Shown here: positions 12,761-26,900 of the stretch, piece by piece
How positions within the stretch are numbered: the first letter of the stretch is position 1
How the letters are laid out: each line of letters begins with the position of its first letter
Assembly: GCF_021462225.1 (NCBI RefSeq)
Contig: NC_061811.1
Coordinates: 3,617,163 to 3,681,162, forward strand
Length of the DNA stretch: 64,000 nt
Source of the DNA: Girardinichthys multiradiatus
Taxonomy: Eukaryota > Chordata > Actinopteri > Cyprinodontiformes > Goodeidae
Reading direction: 5' to 3'
Notes under the pieces: model-generated
What the model was told of the DNA's origin: nothing
The model's database searches: none
What the model saw: the letters and a program-made list of their open reading frames with translations, nothing else
Position numbers and translations under genes: made by a program

Positions 12761-14929
12761 TGTGCATGGAGAAAAAAAATCCCACCAGTGGATCCTGGAA
12801 GAAAACCTCTGTTGGAAAGGTTCCATCTGAACCTTTCCAACAGAACCTTTACTCATTGGGGGGTGTTTCCTGTTGGATTGAAGCAAACAGGTGAGAAACA
12901 CAGAGGTCTGTGTCACCAGCATGGTGACGACACCATACCGGGTCTAAGAGGAACCTGTGGGTCTCTGGCAACATGGTCATCAGACACTCAATCCCCTTGA
13001 GTGTTTTAATTAACGACAGAGACGACATCTCAGCCGAGCTCCCTCCTGTATTTAGAAGCCCTGAGTCAAGACGTAGAGACAGGATTACATGCATCCCTGA
13101 CCCCTGAACTTTCAGCCACCCTGGGAGCTGCCCATCAGGATCTGAGACAGGCTCTCCATAAGACATAAGACAAGACTTTGCTTTGGAGAAACCAGGAATC
13201 AAGGGAAACACAAACCAACCAAAAAGAGGAAAAAAGACACTGATTTGAAAATGTAAAAGCAAAGTTGGAACCTGTTTGAAAACGAGGATATACTAGGGAG
13301 GAGCTGCAGTCGGGATGCAGAAGTCCTGAAGTCTTGAACTGCACATCAGCTATGTCGCTAGACTGTAAAGTAGGCAGGAGCCATGAAGAGGTCATGCCGC
13401 ATCCTGCTCCTGACATTCAGACCCACATTCAGAAAAACAGCCTTACAGTCAGTATCTGAGTCTGCTGGAACACCTCAGCTGCAACCTTCAAGGCACAAAT
13501 CATCATAGGGTTACAGTAAAGGTGCAACACAAAGGGAACATGAAGATAGTGGAAACATGCTCTCTGAAAGCTTGATTCAACAATCTCATTATTACAGTAA
13601 TCCCCCTGCATCATGATGGCTGGTACAGCTGCAGACGGATCAACAATCTCCTGCTTGCATAAAAACTAAAGTGACGACGTGGCAACAGGCTGAGGTCCCA
13701 CCAGGAGGGTTAAGGTTCTACATGTCACAGCTAAACCGTGGCCACTAGAACACAGGAGAACCAGGTCACTGATGATACCATGGTGTTCATCAAGTCATTT
13801 CCACATGAGAACCATTCTTCCAGCTCGATCCTCATCTCCTGTGGTTCTGCAGACACATCTAGGAACCTTTTGAAGGTTCTTACAGACCCTGCAGCTCAAC
13901 AAACACAAACATCACAGATAATCCAGTCACATACGAGCTGGACCATTCTTGCGGGTCTCTCCTGTAGCTGACAGCAGTGGAAGCGCAGGTCTGCTGGTAA
14001 ACCAGACCTTGATTTTCGGTTCAACCCAAAATATTCTCTATGGCTCTCTTAGAAATACATGAATGAAGACAGATTTTAAAGAAACCAAGTCATGGTTTGG
14101 GTTTATAAGGAACCTCCATCCCACAGCTGCGTCCCTCCACATTTTCATTGCATTTCAATATGTGCAATTTGCTTTGTTTCCATCTGATATGGAGAAGAAG
14201 TGAAAAAAGGAAAAGGATGATGCAGAACAGGAAGCGAATTACAAAAAGTCAAAATAGAAAAGTAAAAAAACCAAAAACATAAATATGATCCCAGTTTGGC
14301 CGCTCCTAAACCAGCGACTGTTTTCCTATAAGCAGAGTGCATGCTGAGTCAAAACCTTCAAGTGCTTTTATTTTACTACTTAGAGACACAGAAAGGTTTG
14401 CTCAGCATCTAAGAGCGATGAGTCGGCGCTGCAGAAGATGCTGAAATGGCGAAAAAACCTCAACATGCTCCTGGTTGTTGGTTTGTGGAGATAAATGAAC
14501 AGGCATCCTAAGCGAGGGTAATTTGCTTCCTGTTTTTGGTCACATGTAAAGGTGTTTAGGTTCTACAGGACAATCTGGCCCAATGAAACCCAGACATGTT
14601 AAAACCGTATCAGTTTCGTCTTTTTCAGTGATGGAGAAAGTTTAGGATTTGGAGATTTCTCCGATCCTCCGGCGCTCCTTAAACCTTCTCCAGCATTCAG
14701 GAAAATCCACGGCCCTCTGCAGCATGCCGGCCTCTCCATTGTCGTTTTTTCCGGGGGGGTTGGGGGTAACATTATAACACATCCAACAAGAAGCAGAAGA
14801 GGAAGCACAGGCTGAGTGGAGGACCTCCGAAGCAAAGCAGGCTCAGGGCTTCAGATGGTTGTTCTAACCGGGGTTGCAACAGGTACTCTCTGTACTTGGC
14901 GAAGTTAATATGGTGGATGGAAAACTGGC

Positions 14930-14947
14930 TCAGAGCTCAACAGAGTG
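14930..14947 (-). CDS. LUZP1: Putative LUZP1 terminal coding exon (5 codons plus stop)
   Basis: On the minus strand an excellent acceptor (T-rich tract ending CTTGGCAG) precedes CAC TCT GTT GAG CTC TGA. Joined in phase 0 to the donor CTG|GTAGGT at 24959/24958, it would end the protein in ...Pro-Leu-His-Ser-Val-Glu-Leu. Total length would then be 1044 residues, close to the roughly 1076 of human LUZP1. The alternative is read-through to a stop at 24863-24865. No homology supports the five residues, so this rests on splice signals and UTR logic. Confidence 0.4.
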   Translation of the reverse strand, partial: HSVEL

Positions 14948-17900
14948 CTGCCAAGGAGAAAAAAAACATGGTTACTGCATTCTGCTTTATATTAAAAATA
15001 ATCTGGATTATTCATCTTCTTTTGAAACAGGGACTATAAATACTTCAGGTCATTTTGTGCCAATTATGGGGAAAACTCAGTGTGTTTGTTTCAAAGTGTA
15101 TTTTTAGCAAATTTACTGAAAATTATGGAGATTCTTTTAGAAAATTCACAGAAAATAAGCTCTAGACATAATAATATTAATTATAGGGTAGTTTTGAGAA
15201 AATTATCACACAAACATATGAATGTAATGATGCATAAATTAAATCAGTGCACTGTATTTCTCTGTGGCTTCACCTAAAACTGCCCTTCGAATGGATGCTA
15301 CAGAGAACAGAGCCTTTCATGTTAAAACCACAAACTTTCAAAGATTTACAGATAAAAATCTGAAAAGTGTGGTGTGCATTTGTATTTAGACTCCTCCACT
15401 GCCACCATTCAAAGTCAAGATGTTTGTGCTCTGTTTGCGGCATCAGAGGTTTGTTGGAGAACATTAGAACACATACAGCATTATGGAGACCAAAGAACAC
15501 AACAGACTGGTCAGGGAGAACGTTGCAGGGATTAAAAGCAGGGTTAGGTTCTAAAATGATAATCCAGGCTCTGAACATCTCCCAGAGTTCTGTTCAATCC
15601 ATCATCTAAACATGGAGAGAGGATGGACCAACTGCTGACCAACCATGACATGGACATTCACCTAAACTGACAGGCCTGGCAAGGAGAGCAGTAATCTGAC
15701 AAGCAGCCAAGAGGCCCATGGTAACTTTGGAGGAGCTGCAGCGACCCACAGCTCAGGTAGAAGGGTCTGTCGGCAGGACAACTATTAGCCCTGCAGTCCA
15801 CAAATCGGATCTTCATGGAACAGCGGGAAGACGGAAGCTATAAGAAGTTCAGTTAGCAGTTGTCCACAAGCCATCTAGGGGACATAGCACACATGTGGCA
15901 GAATGGTTTGCTCTGATGAGACCCAAGAGTCCACTGCACAACACCCTGAACACACCACGGTGGTGGCAGGATCATGCTGTGGGGATATTTTTCTTCAGCA
16001 GGGACAAGGGAACTGGTCAGAGTTAATGGGAAAATGAAAAGAACTAAATCCATGAAGAAAACAACCTTAAACATAAAATAATGCAAAGGTATAGATCAAA
16101 GCCTATTCAGCGTTTTAGAATGGCCTAGTCAAAGTCCAGACCGGAATCCAACTCAGAATCTGTGGCAAGACTTGAAAATGTATGTTCTCCATCTAATCTG
16201 ACCAATAAAACACAGTTTGTGGTTTTAGGATGACAAAATGTGACGACGTTTTCAAGGCACTGTAGGTTTTATCTGTTGCCTCGAAATAAATGCGTAATAA
16301 CCTATTAAAAAACACTCTTCTGTGTGCTGCCTGTGACCTTTGTGTATCAGCTACACATGACATATTTAACACATTAACCCCTGAATGGTTTTCATAAAAA
16401 GAACAGCGGTTGTCTCCTCCTACCTGCTTCCTGCTTTCGGGAAGTCAGACACGTCCTGCCTAATGAGGTTCTGATTGACAGTGGCTCCACAGTTTGTTTC
16501 CCGCTCCGGTCCTCCCCTCGGCCCTGGTCCCTGATCCTTGGCCTCGGCTGGACCACAACTCCCCTCCTCTGGACGAGGCTCCGGTCATCTTGGTCAACCG
16601 GTCACAGGAGCTCCCCAGGTGCTGCTGGTCGCCGGGGGGTGGGTGCCGTCTCCAAGAGGCCGGGCTGAGGCAAGGATTAGCAGTGGCGTCCAAGTTATCT
16701 TTAGCCTGGATAAAAGAACATTGAAGATGGGAAAAAAGTTGAAACTCTGCCTGATTTAATGGGTGGTTTTGTTTAAGCAGACTGGAACATAAAAAACTGA
16801 AACATGTAGAGGACTCTTTTTGTTGGGACACTTCTCATATGTGGCTATTAAATACATGCTGTTTGGTGTGTGATAGAGAAAGTCTGCCATGCGAAAAATT
16901 CCCAACCAGAAACCCCAAACATACCCCAAGCTGAGAGATTTATCATTCTGGTGGGCTGACTAGAAAATAAAGCCCAAGTTACTAGCTTGTGGTGGCTGCC
17001 TCGGCACGTTCCCTCTCATAGCCTCAGTAACCCTGCTGCAGGAAAGGGAGAGTAAGATGACGATGCAGTTCCAAAAGCACACAGAAACAGCAGCCCGCTC
17101 CTGTAATTTCAGCTTTTAAAAAAAAGCACCATAATTAGTGACATTTGGTGGGCTGGAGCTGGCTGCCGGTGCCGTTTTAGAACGCATTCTCACTAATTGG
17201 CTTTAATGGAGCCCCGCTGGCCGGCCTTTCTCGGTCTCCAGGGGTAACAGACAGGAAACGAGTCACCGACCAGCGACCAGAGTGGGTGTGATCAGCGTGG
17301 CCACTTCCTGCTGCAACCGCTGAGGGAGGAAACAAGAGACAGGAATTTTCTCCTTCTTTGGTAAGCAAAAGCTGCTGATCCAACAACCTAAGGCTGACCT
17401 GCGTTTTGCAACACATTGCAGAAGAAAGGAAAACCTTTTATACAGCGTCTTGCTAAAGTTTTTACACCCTTTAACTTTCCACATTCTGTCAAGTTTCAAC
17501 CACAAACTTCCATGCATTTAAATTAGATTTTATGTGACACACCAACACAAAGTAGTGCACAATTGTCAAGAAGAATGAGAAATGGATTTTAAAAACATTT
17601 TTACAAATACAAATCTAAAAAGTGTGGCATGCATATATATTTCAGCTTCCTCTACTCTGATACCCCTGGAATAAAATCCAGCTCAACAAACTGATTTTAG
17701 AAGTCAGCTACTATGCATCTAACATAGTAGCACTTTGCATTACCCTGAACTCACCATCCCGACGGTTCAACACGGTGATGGAAGTATAATGCTGTGGGGA
17801 TGCTTTACTTCACCAGGGACAGGGAAACTGGTCAAAGTTGATAGGAAGATGGAAGGAACTAAATCCAGGACATTGTTGGAAGAAAACCTGGTAGAGGCTG

Positions 17901-20900
17901 GGGAGCTAGAAATACAGTGGAATGTTTTAGATCAAAGCAGATTCATGCGTTAGAATGGCCTAGTCAAAGTCCAAACCAAAATCCAGCTGAGAATATTCAA
18001 TTCTACAATCATGTAAATTGAAGACTTGCTGTACCTGTATGATACCCACCCTAATTAGCTCGTTTCTGCTGTATCTCCTGCCCAAAAACAATAAAACCAG
18101 GGTGAAAAAAAACTGAGCTTAATCTATTAGTTGGATGGTTTAAGTTCTTACATTTAAATGACCTAGTCCAGGGATGAGCAACGTTTTCATTTCAAAGAGC
18201 CACTTCTGCCCCCAATGCTCCAAAATTAAAATTGGTCTAGATGTAAAAAAAGATTGATTTTAAAACCATGGTATTGAAATAGATCTATCTGTTAGATGTG
18301 ATATTTCAATACCAACTTAAAGAAGTTAAAATAATGCATAAAATATCTGGTTGAGTGTAACCGGATCATAATCCAAATCAAGTTCTCACTTCTGTTTTTT
18401 ATTATTATTTTTGACATTTTCCTTTTCTTGAAAAATTACTGAAATTGCTTTATTGTCCGGTGCTACCCTGCAGCACCTTCCATTCAAGCAAACGCTTGAT
18501 TTAATGTTAGTGGAGGTCAAACCTTCAGTAGCAGCTAGGAGAGCAGGTGCCAGTAAAATAAATGGAAGAGAAACATCAACCTGTGATTGAATGATTGAAA
18601 ACCAGCAGAACTGGAAAAACAGACTTTCACCACCAAGCTGCATCTGAACACATCTAGTTTCATTTCTCTGAAATTAATTTTATAAATACAAGACAATGAA
18701 GAGAGAAACGTTTGGGACAGACGGAGACAGAGACCCAGGATGAGAAGGTGTGAGAAGATTAACGTTTAGAGAGATTCACCATTGTTGCCGCTTTAAGGAA
18801 TCGGCTCTTCTGTCTAGTTGGTAAATATTAAACCACAGACAGTGAAGGAAAGACGAGCAGCATGTTGGAGCTCCTGTTAAACAAATTACATCCCTGCTTT
18901 AAATCTGTCTGCTCTCCTCCTCACCGGTGTTAAGGAATGGTGCTGCGCTGCCAATCCAAACTCTTGAATCTGCCTTTCTACACGACAATACTCTCCACTC
19001 TCCAGCTGAAATGCACACTGGTCAGGTGATCGAACATTTAAATGAGTCGGTTCTGACCTACATCCGAACAAAGGGGAACCAATCGGGTTGTGTGGGTCAC
19101 ACTGAGAGCTGCATGTTTTCAGATGGGGGAAGGGGAGGGGGGACTACAATGAGGTATGGGGTGACCGCTTAAAAACAACAAATCTCCACAGACAGCAGTT
19201 TAGCATGCTGTAACTGTGCATATTAAGGGACAGTTGAGTGGAAGGAAAAACAAGAATGGGGGACCTACAGCATTTACAGAACTGTGAAGCAAAGCCCATT
19301 AAAAGTTCTTTCCCGATCTGTTTGAAACCCACAGAATGGTCCCAGCTGCAATCTCCTCCTCACAGTCAGGAAAATCTCCTGGACCAGAAGGTCTTCCCAC
19401 CGCTCCCCTCCATACAGCTCAAGCTCCCAAGATCCAGCGCTCTGATCCAGAATCAGAGTAACACATTTGATAAGATCTGGAGCTGTTCTTGATGTACAGG
19501 TCCTTCTCAAAAAATTAGCATATTGTGATAAAGTTCATTATTTTCCATAATGTCATGATGAAAATTTAACATTCATATATTTTAGATTCATTGCACACTA
19601 ACTGAAATATTTCAGGTCTTTTATTGTCTTAATACGGATGATTTTGGCATACAGCTCATGAAAACCCAAAATTCCTATCTCACAAAATGAGCATATCATT
19701 AAAAGGGTCTCTAAACGAGCTATGAACCTAATCATCTGAATCAACGAGTTAACTCTAAACACCTGCAAAAGATTCCTGAGGCCTTTATAACTCCCAGCCT
19801 GGTTCATCACTCAAAACCCCAATCATGGGTAAGACTGCCGACCTGACTGCTGTCCAGAAGGCCACTATTGACACCCTCAAGCAAGAGGGTAAGACACAGA
19901 AAGACATTTCTGAACGAATAGGCTGTTCCCAGAGTGCTGTATCAAGGCACCTCAGTGGGAAGTCTGTGGGAAGGAAAACGTGTGGCAGAAAACGCTGCAC
20001 AACAAGAAGAGGTGACCGGACCCTGAGAAAGATTGTGGAAAAGGGCCGATTCCAGACCTTGGGGGACCTGAGGAAGCAGTGGACTGAGTCTGGAGTAGAA
20101 ACATCCAGAGCCACCGTGCACAGGCGTGTGCAGGAAATGGGCTACAGGTGCCGCATTCCCCAGACCTGGGCTACAGAGAAGCAGCACTGGACTGTTGCTC
20201 AGTGGTCCAAAGTACTTTTTTCAGATGAAAGCAAATTCTGCATGTCATTCAGAAATCAAGGTGCCAGAGTCTGGAGGAAGACTGGGGAGAAGGAAATGCC
20301 AAAATGCCAGAAGTCCAGTGTCAAGTACCCACAGTCAGTGATGGTCTGGGGTGCCGTGTCAGCTGCTGGTGTTGGTCCACTGTGTTTTATCAAGGGCAGG
20401 GTCAATGCAGCTAGCTATCAGGAGATTTTGGAGCACTTCATGCTTCCATCTGCTGAAAAGCTTTATGGAGATGAAGATTTCATTTTTCAGCACGACCTGG
20501 CACCTGCTCACAGTGTCAAAACCACTGGTAAATGGTTTACTGACCATGGTATCACTGTGCTCAATTGGCCTGCCAACTCTCCTGACCTGAACCCCATAGA
20601 GAATCTGTGGGATATTGTGAAGAGAACGTTGAGAGACTCAAGACCCAACACTCTGGATGAGCTAAAGGCCGCTATCGAAGCATCCTGGGCCTCCATAAGA
20701 CCTCAGCAGTGCCACAGGCTGATTGCCTCCATGCCACGCCGCATTGAAGCAGTCATTTCTGCAAAAGGATTCCCGACCAAGTATTGAGTGCATAACTGTA
20801 CATGATTATTTGAAGGTTGACGTTTTTTGTATTAAAAACACTTTTCTTTTATTGGTCGGATTAAATATGCTAATTTTGTGAGATAGGAATTTTGGGTTTT

Positions 20901-23900
20901 CATGAGCTGTATGCCACAATCATCCGTATTAAGACAATAAAGGACCTGAAATATTTCAGTTAGTGTGCAATGAATCTAAAATATATGAATATTAAATTTT
21001 CATCATTACATTATAGAAAATAATTAACTTTATCACAATATGCTAATTTTTTGAGAAGGACCTGTATAAATCTTTGAGTGCTGCTGCAGGATCATCTGAC
21101 CCGTTTCATGAGTGTGGTCATCTGGTTCGTTTCAGAACTAGATCGTTCTAAAACATCCAGCTCAACAGTGATTGGCACCACCTGAATGACACGTATCAAG
21201 TAACAGACTACATACAGTCACCGGCCACTTTATTAGGTACACCTGTTCAGAAACAGCAAATCAGCCAATCACATGGCAGCAACTAGATGTGGTGAAGATG
21301 ACTTGGTGAAGTTCAAACTGAGCATCAGAGGTGAAAGAAAGAGGATTTATGTGACCCTGAACATGGGACAGTTATTGGTACCAGATGGGCTGGTCTGAGT
21401 GTTTCAGAACCTGCTGAAATCAGCTGATTCTAACACCTTTATTTCTTGAAAATTCACAGAGAATTTGTCTGTGCTCCAGCTTGTCTGATTATTTTGTATT
21501 AAATGAAAAACCTGAGTGAGAGAGCTTCCTGTAACAGAAACACATGCAGACAAACATTATGAGAGCTTAAATATAAAAGTACAGACGAAAAGCTGGAAGT
21601 TGGCTCAGCGTTTGCTAGCCTGGCTCTTTTTACCAGCACCCTCCACCTGCATCTTACACAGCTTTATTCATCCAGTCTTTCAAGAAATTGATTTTATTCA
21701 GACCACCAAAATGTTCCTGAAGTCCAAACCCCACACAATGGGCTCAGCTCCAACCTACGCCTCAAAGCCCATCAATGTTTGGAAGGATTATTTTGCACTG
21801 CGGCAGTTTCTGCTTGTAAGTGCTGTCCAAGCTGACAGAAAGACGGAGCTTATCCACCACATCAGAGGAGGAGCCCCTGAGCTCAGACCTCTGGGTTGAT
21901 CAGGACTGTCCTGTGGGAAGAATGTCAGAAACAGATCACTACATTTATTGGCTCAAAAACATCCAATACGAGGGGTGAATGGAGGTCATGTGGCGGAACT
22001 GAGCAATCACAGACCCGACTGAAATCGTCAGTCATCTGAGGCCTTGATGACAAACTAAGCATCTTCAACAAAACAAAAGACCCTGAAGCTCTAATCAACA
22101 ATCAGTGATGAAAGGCAGCATTAAAGGGCTGAGGCTCAGGGTTAAATAGATGGTATTAAACCCAATGATGCTAACAAGTGGGAGGAGTATCTGGGAAATC
22201 ACAGTTTAGGCCATGAAAGCTGCTGTGTTAATGTCATGTTTTATCCAACAATTAACGCTTTATGCATGTATATACGCCAACTACTTCCTGAAAAACAGTA
22301 CACTGTCTGGTTGAGACAACAGACTGGAGAATTTAGGGAGACAATGTTTGTATCCCAGCTCCCCGTGTATTTAACAGGTGGTAGAACAAAGAAGCATACA
22401 GAGAAAAATGGATTACGTCTTTCTTCGAGAGAAACAAAGTTTTTAGGTTGATTACCATCGACCTTCATTTTATCTTTATCTAAAGACGAAAGCCACAACA
22501 TAACACTGCCACTACCATGTTTCACTGTGAGGACGGTGATGTGCACTTAGTTTTCGGCCACAAACCGTTTGACAAGGAGGCCAAAAGTTTAACTTTGGTT
22601 TTGATCTGACCAGAGCACCTTCCTTCACATGTTTCTGATGTTCCCTTCGTGACTTGGCTTTCTTCTTGTTATTCTTCCATAAAGGTTAAATTTGCCATCC
22701 TGTCAACATATCCTCCCACCTGAGCTGTGCTTCCCTGCAGCTCCTCCAGAGTTATCACAGGCCTCTTGGCTGCTTCTCTGATAAATGTTCTCCTTGTCCC
22801 GCTTGTCAATTTAGGAGAATGTCCATGTGTTGTTAGACCTGCAGTTGGTCCATCCTCTCTCCATGTTGAGATGATGGACTGAACAGAGTTCTGGGAGATC
22901 TTCACAGCTTGTAGAACCTAACCCTGCTTTAAATGTCTCCACAAGGTTCTCCCTGACCTGTCTGCTTTGTTCCTTGGTCCTCATGATGATGTTTGTTCAC
23001 AAATGTTCTCCAACAAAACCTCCGAGGCCAGAAACAAAACATCTGCATTCAGACTGAGGTTAAATTAGAGGTAGAGTCTGTTTACTAATGAGGTGAAGGT
23101 AACTGGTTGCACAGAAGATAATTTACAGGTATCAAAATTAAAAAGGGGCTGAATACGAATGCACGCCACACTTTCCAGATTTTTATTTATAAAAAGGTCT
23201 TATTTTTCTTCCACTATCACCTAAAAAATAAAGTTTGTACATTTTTAAGCACATACGCCAAGAAAGTACAGTGCTATGCCAGAGGTGGAGACAAGGTGTA
23301 GCTTAGTGGTGAATCGTTTAATAACGACTTTGATTTGTTAGTATGTGTGAGTAAAGTGAAGTTAACTCAGGATTTCTAAACATTTCTGCTTGTGTTTTTT
23401 TTTCCTTTTGGATGTAGAAACATAAAAATGAGGCAGAACCTTAAAGATCAGGACAAATTAACCATTTCACTCACAGAGTGAGAGGAAAAAAAGCTCAGCA
23501 GTGGGTTCTAACCCAAACTCAAACCTTTGCAGTTGTTCTGTGAACATCTAGAGGTATGTTTGTGTAAAACAGCATGGCACATGAGCAAAGTTGCAAACCG
23601 TCAATTTATGGTACTTATAAACTCCAAAGGTCCATTTTCTTCCCTCTGAGGTTTTCTAACCTTCTTTTCCCACAGTTGGCGTCTTTTTTTTTTACTTCCT
23701 TTCTTCTGTGCCCCACCCTGTTCTCTTTGTGTGAACCAGGCAGCAGGAGTGAAGCCTGCAGGAACTCTGTGCTAAGGTTAAAATCACCGAGCCCTGACAT
23801 GACAGACAAAAAACAAGCTGAGCTTGATGCAAAACAGAACTGCAGCCATTTCTTCTGAACTCATCTGGAAGGTAGAGCTGACTGAGGACGGATCCAGAAA

Positions 23901-26900
23901 ACATCACATAAGACTGGATCATTTTTTCAGTCACACATTAGGGAGCAACAGGCCTTTTAAAATAATTTCTGGTTTAAAAATTATCATAAAAAGTGCAGAA
24001 AATCAGAGTCAAAAGGTGGAATTTCACTTATAAAGTTAAACAAAGGTGTTACTGGTATCAAGGTATCCCAGGGCTTTAAAAAGTTACACTTCAACACCCC
24101 TAAAATTTCCATATTGCTTTCCTATGGTTTTAATGAGATGCCAGAAAGCGATTTATCCTACTATATGGAATAACTCGGTGGTGCTCCTCCCCCACCTGTT
24201 GTTGTGCATTCCCAGTCAGCTGGCCAAAAGAAGGTTCCTACATCTTTCTTCCACTCAAAACTAAACCACAGTGTAAAGGAACGCCTTTCATTACATTCAT
24301 TAGGCTCAGCGTTCATTAACACAAGACACACTGCAGACGTCAGGCTACGAGCCACATTTCTGTTAACTGCAGGCTCGGCCCGAGTAAATGTGGTTAATTA
24401 ATACTGAGCTCCAGGCGGCTAACTGCTAGATGACTGTACAAGAGCCCTTATGCAGAAAATGCATTAAGCCTTCAGAGTCGCCTTCAAAATAAAAGCCAGT
24501 TTTTCTAAATATGAGCAGTAATTTCTGATTTGTGCTCAGAAATAACACTATTTATTCGGGCTGGTTGAGGACATCTGAAGAGCCAGATGTGGCTAGGTCT
24601 GGTTTGGTGCTGCCACTGAGAAAACCCGATCCCTTCTGCGCTTCAGTTTAGACCTAGACTCCACTAAAAGCATCTGCCTGGATGATCCCAGGGATATTTA
24701 GGTTGAATAACTGGGTTAATTTAAAACCAAGTCTTGAAATCAGGCAGCAAATTGGCTAAAACTGATGGGATGTAGTATTTGCTGCAGCATTCAATGCTAA
24801 CATGCTGGACAGTGAGCTGCATTAGTTCAATCTAGAGGTGATGAAGGGATTCATTTGATTTTTTAGAATGTCTTGATGGAAGATAAGTTGTCAAGCAGTG
24901 AGGATCTCCCCCGACCCATTCCTGTATTAATGAACCAACCCATATGGACCTGACCTACCAGTGGTTGCTGTGAGTACGATCGGCTCCAGGACTGGGAAGT
25001 AACTGGCGCGTGGGGTATGGTCCTTCCCAAAAATCCTGTTTCCATAGTGGGAGACTCCAAGCTCCTGTCTCTGCGAAGCATCACTTCATCTGCTTCTTTA
25101 GTGCTCGTCACACTGTTGTACCTACGCATGTACACCTAAGACACACAACAGGACTCAACATGCATTCTGGGTAAAGATCGGTCCTTTCCGAGAAAACTGT
25201 CTCATTCGCTCACCTCTGCTGGCTTAGTTCCTTTCTGGGCCGTTACGCCTGCAGCATTCTTCACAGTTTCCTCTGTGTCAAAGGTGGTTGCACGATACGC
25301 TCTCCATGTTGTTGCAGCCTCTGCTTCATCTTCAGACCCACCATCCCTTAATGCCTTGCTCCCCACTCGTCCTCGACCCGCCTCGTCCACCGATGCGGCG
25401 CCTCTGTTCCTCCATGTGCTCCTCACCGTCACATTCCTCATGTCTGATAAGGTGTCGTCCTGGGAGGGCTCGGTTTGTCTCTGGCTTCTCCAGCTGGTCA
25501 CCGTGGTTGTGCTGCTGCCGCTCTCGAAACCCGACTCTGTGTCGTTGAAGTCTGCGAAGGCGTTGTCCGAGGAGTGGTGTCGGGCGCTGCTGCGTTGGTG
25601 GCCCACCAGGCTGCTGGTGGTCTCCACCCTGGAGGTGTGGTGGAGTTTGGACTTCGTTGTTGCGTCGCTGTGGTCGGCATCGCCACAGTCCTGGTCTTGG
25701 CATGGCCGCAATGGGATTTCACTTTTGGATATGGAGATCTCATACGGGACAGAAATGCTACCGCGGTGGTCACTGCTGGGTCCTGGAAAGGAGCAGAGCC
25801 AAAGAAAATCAGAATGCAATTAATTATAATAATAATAATAATAATAATGATAATAATAATTATATATAAATAAACAAATAAGTAAATGCCTGCAGTGCCT
25901 TGTGAAAGTATTTGGCCCCCTTGAACTTTTCAACCTCTTGCCATATTTCAGGCTTCAAACATAAAAATATAAAATTCAAATTTTTTGTGAAGAATCAACA
26001 ACAAGTGGGACATAATCGTGACGTGGAATGAAATTTATTGGATGTGTCAAACGTTTTTAACAAATTAAAAACTGAAAAGTGGGGCGTGTAATATTATTCG
26101 GCCCCCTTGCATTAATACTTTGTAGCGCCACCCTTTGCTCCAATTACAGCTGCAAGTCTCTTGGGGTTTGTCTCTATCAGTTTTCACATCGAGAGACTGA
26201 AATTCTTGCCCATTCTTCCTTGCAAAACAGCTGGAGCTCACTGAGGTTGGATGGAGAGCGTTCATGAACATCAGTCTTCAGCTCTTTCCACAGATTCTTG
26301 ATTGGATTCAGGTCTGGACTTTGACTAGGCCATTCCAACACCTGGATACGTTTATTTATGAACCATTTCATTGTAGATTTGGCTTTATGTTTTGGATCAT
26401 TGTCTTGTTGGAAGATAAATCTCCGTCCCAGTCTCAGGTCTCTTGCAGACTCCAACAGGTTTTCTTCCAGAATGGTTCTGTATTTGGCCCCATCCATCTT
26501 CCCATCAATTTTGACCATCTTCCCTGTCCCTGCTGATGAAAAGCAGGCCCAAACCATGATGCTGCCACCACCATGTTTGACAGTGGGGATGGTGTGTTCA
26601 GGGTGATGAACTGTGTTGCTTTTACACCAAACATATCGTTTTGCATTGTGGCCAAACAGTTTGATTTTGGTTTCATCTGACCAGAGCACCTTCTTCCACA
26701 TGTTTGGTGTGTCTCCCAGGTGGCTTGTGGCAAACTTTAAACGAGACTTTTTATGGATATCTTTGAGAAATGGCTTTCTTCTTGCCACTCTTCCATAAAG
26801 GCCAGATTTGTGCAGTGTACGACTGATTGTTGTCCTATGGACAGACTCTCCCACCTCAGCTGTAGATCTCTGCAGTTCATCCAGAGTGATCATGGGCCTC

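Larger units (their letters stand above)
10290..14929 (-). other. LUZP1: Putative long 3' UTR of LUZP1
   Basis: This follows from the terminal-exon model (acceptor at 14948-14949, stop at 14930-14932) and the minus-strand poly(A) signals near 10.3 and 10.5 kb. A UTR of about 4.6 kb would be in line with mammalian LUZP1, which also has a long 3' UTR. No coding segment is supported inside. It contains a minisatellite at 11134-11526 and a possible old repeat at 12360-12760. RNA data would be needed to settle it. Confidence 0.45.
19497..21064 (+). mobile_element. Full-length, apparently intact Tc1-like transposon
   Basis: A 1568-bp element flanked by TA duplications at 19495-19496 and 21065-21066. 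Inverted terminal repeats of 200 bp (19497-19696 and 20865-21064) differ at only about seven positions by my count. Each repeat holds two direct-repeat-like boxes: TCTCAAAAAATTAGCATAT at 19505-19523 and a 17/19 match at 19678-19696, an IR/DR layout as in Sleeping Beauty-type elements. It encodes one uninterrupted transposase (19825-20787). It lies in the putative last LUZP1 intron, antisense to the gene. Confidence 0.95.

Noticed and set aside
14599..14940. Minus-strand reading with a 'NFAKYREYLLQPRLEQ' stretch and hydrophobic tail next to the candidate acceptor at 14947
   Set aside because: The frame has a TGA seven bases after the acceptor, so it cannot be entered by splicing, and I know no protein with this sequence.
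16460..16831. 123-codon minus-strand ORF in a GC-rich patch
   Set aside because: No family resemblance and no in-frame splice signals tying it to LUZP1; the overlapping + frames are equally long.
25275..25823. 182-codon + strand ORF
   Set aside because: It lies wholly antisense to a confidently assigned LUZP1 exon with good splice sites; codon-bias shadow.
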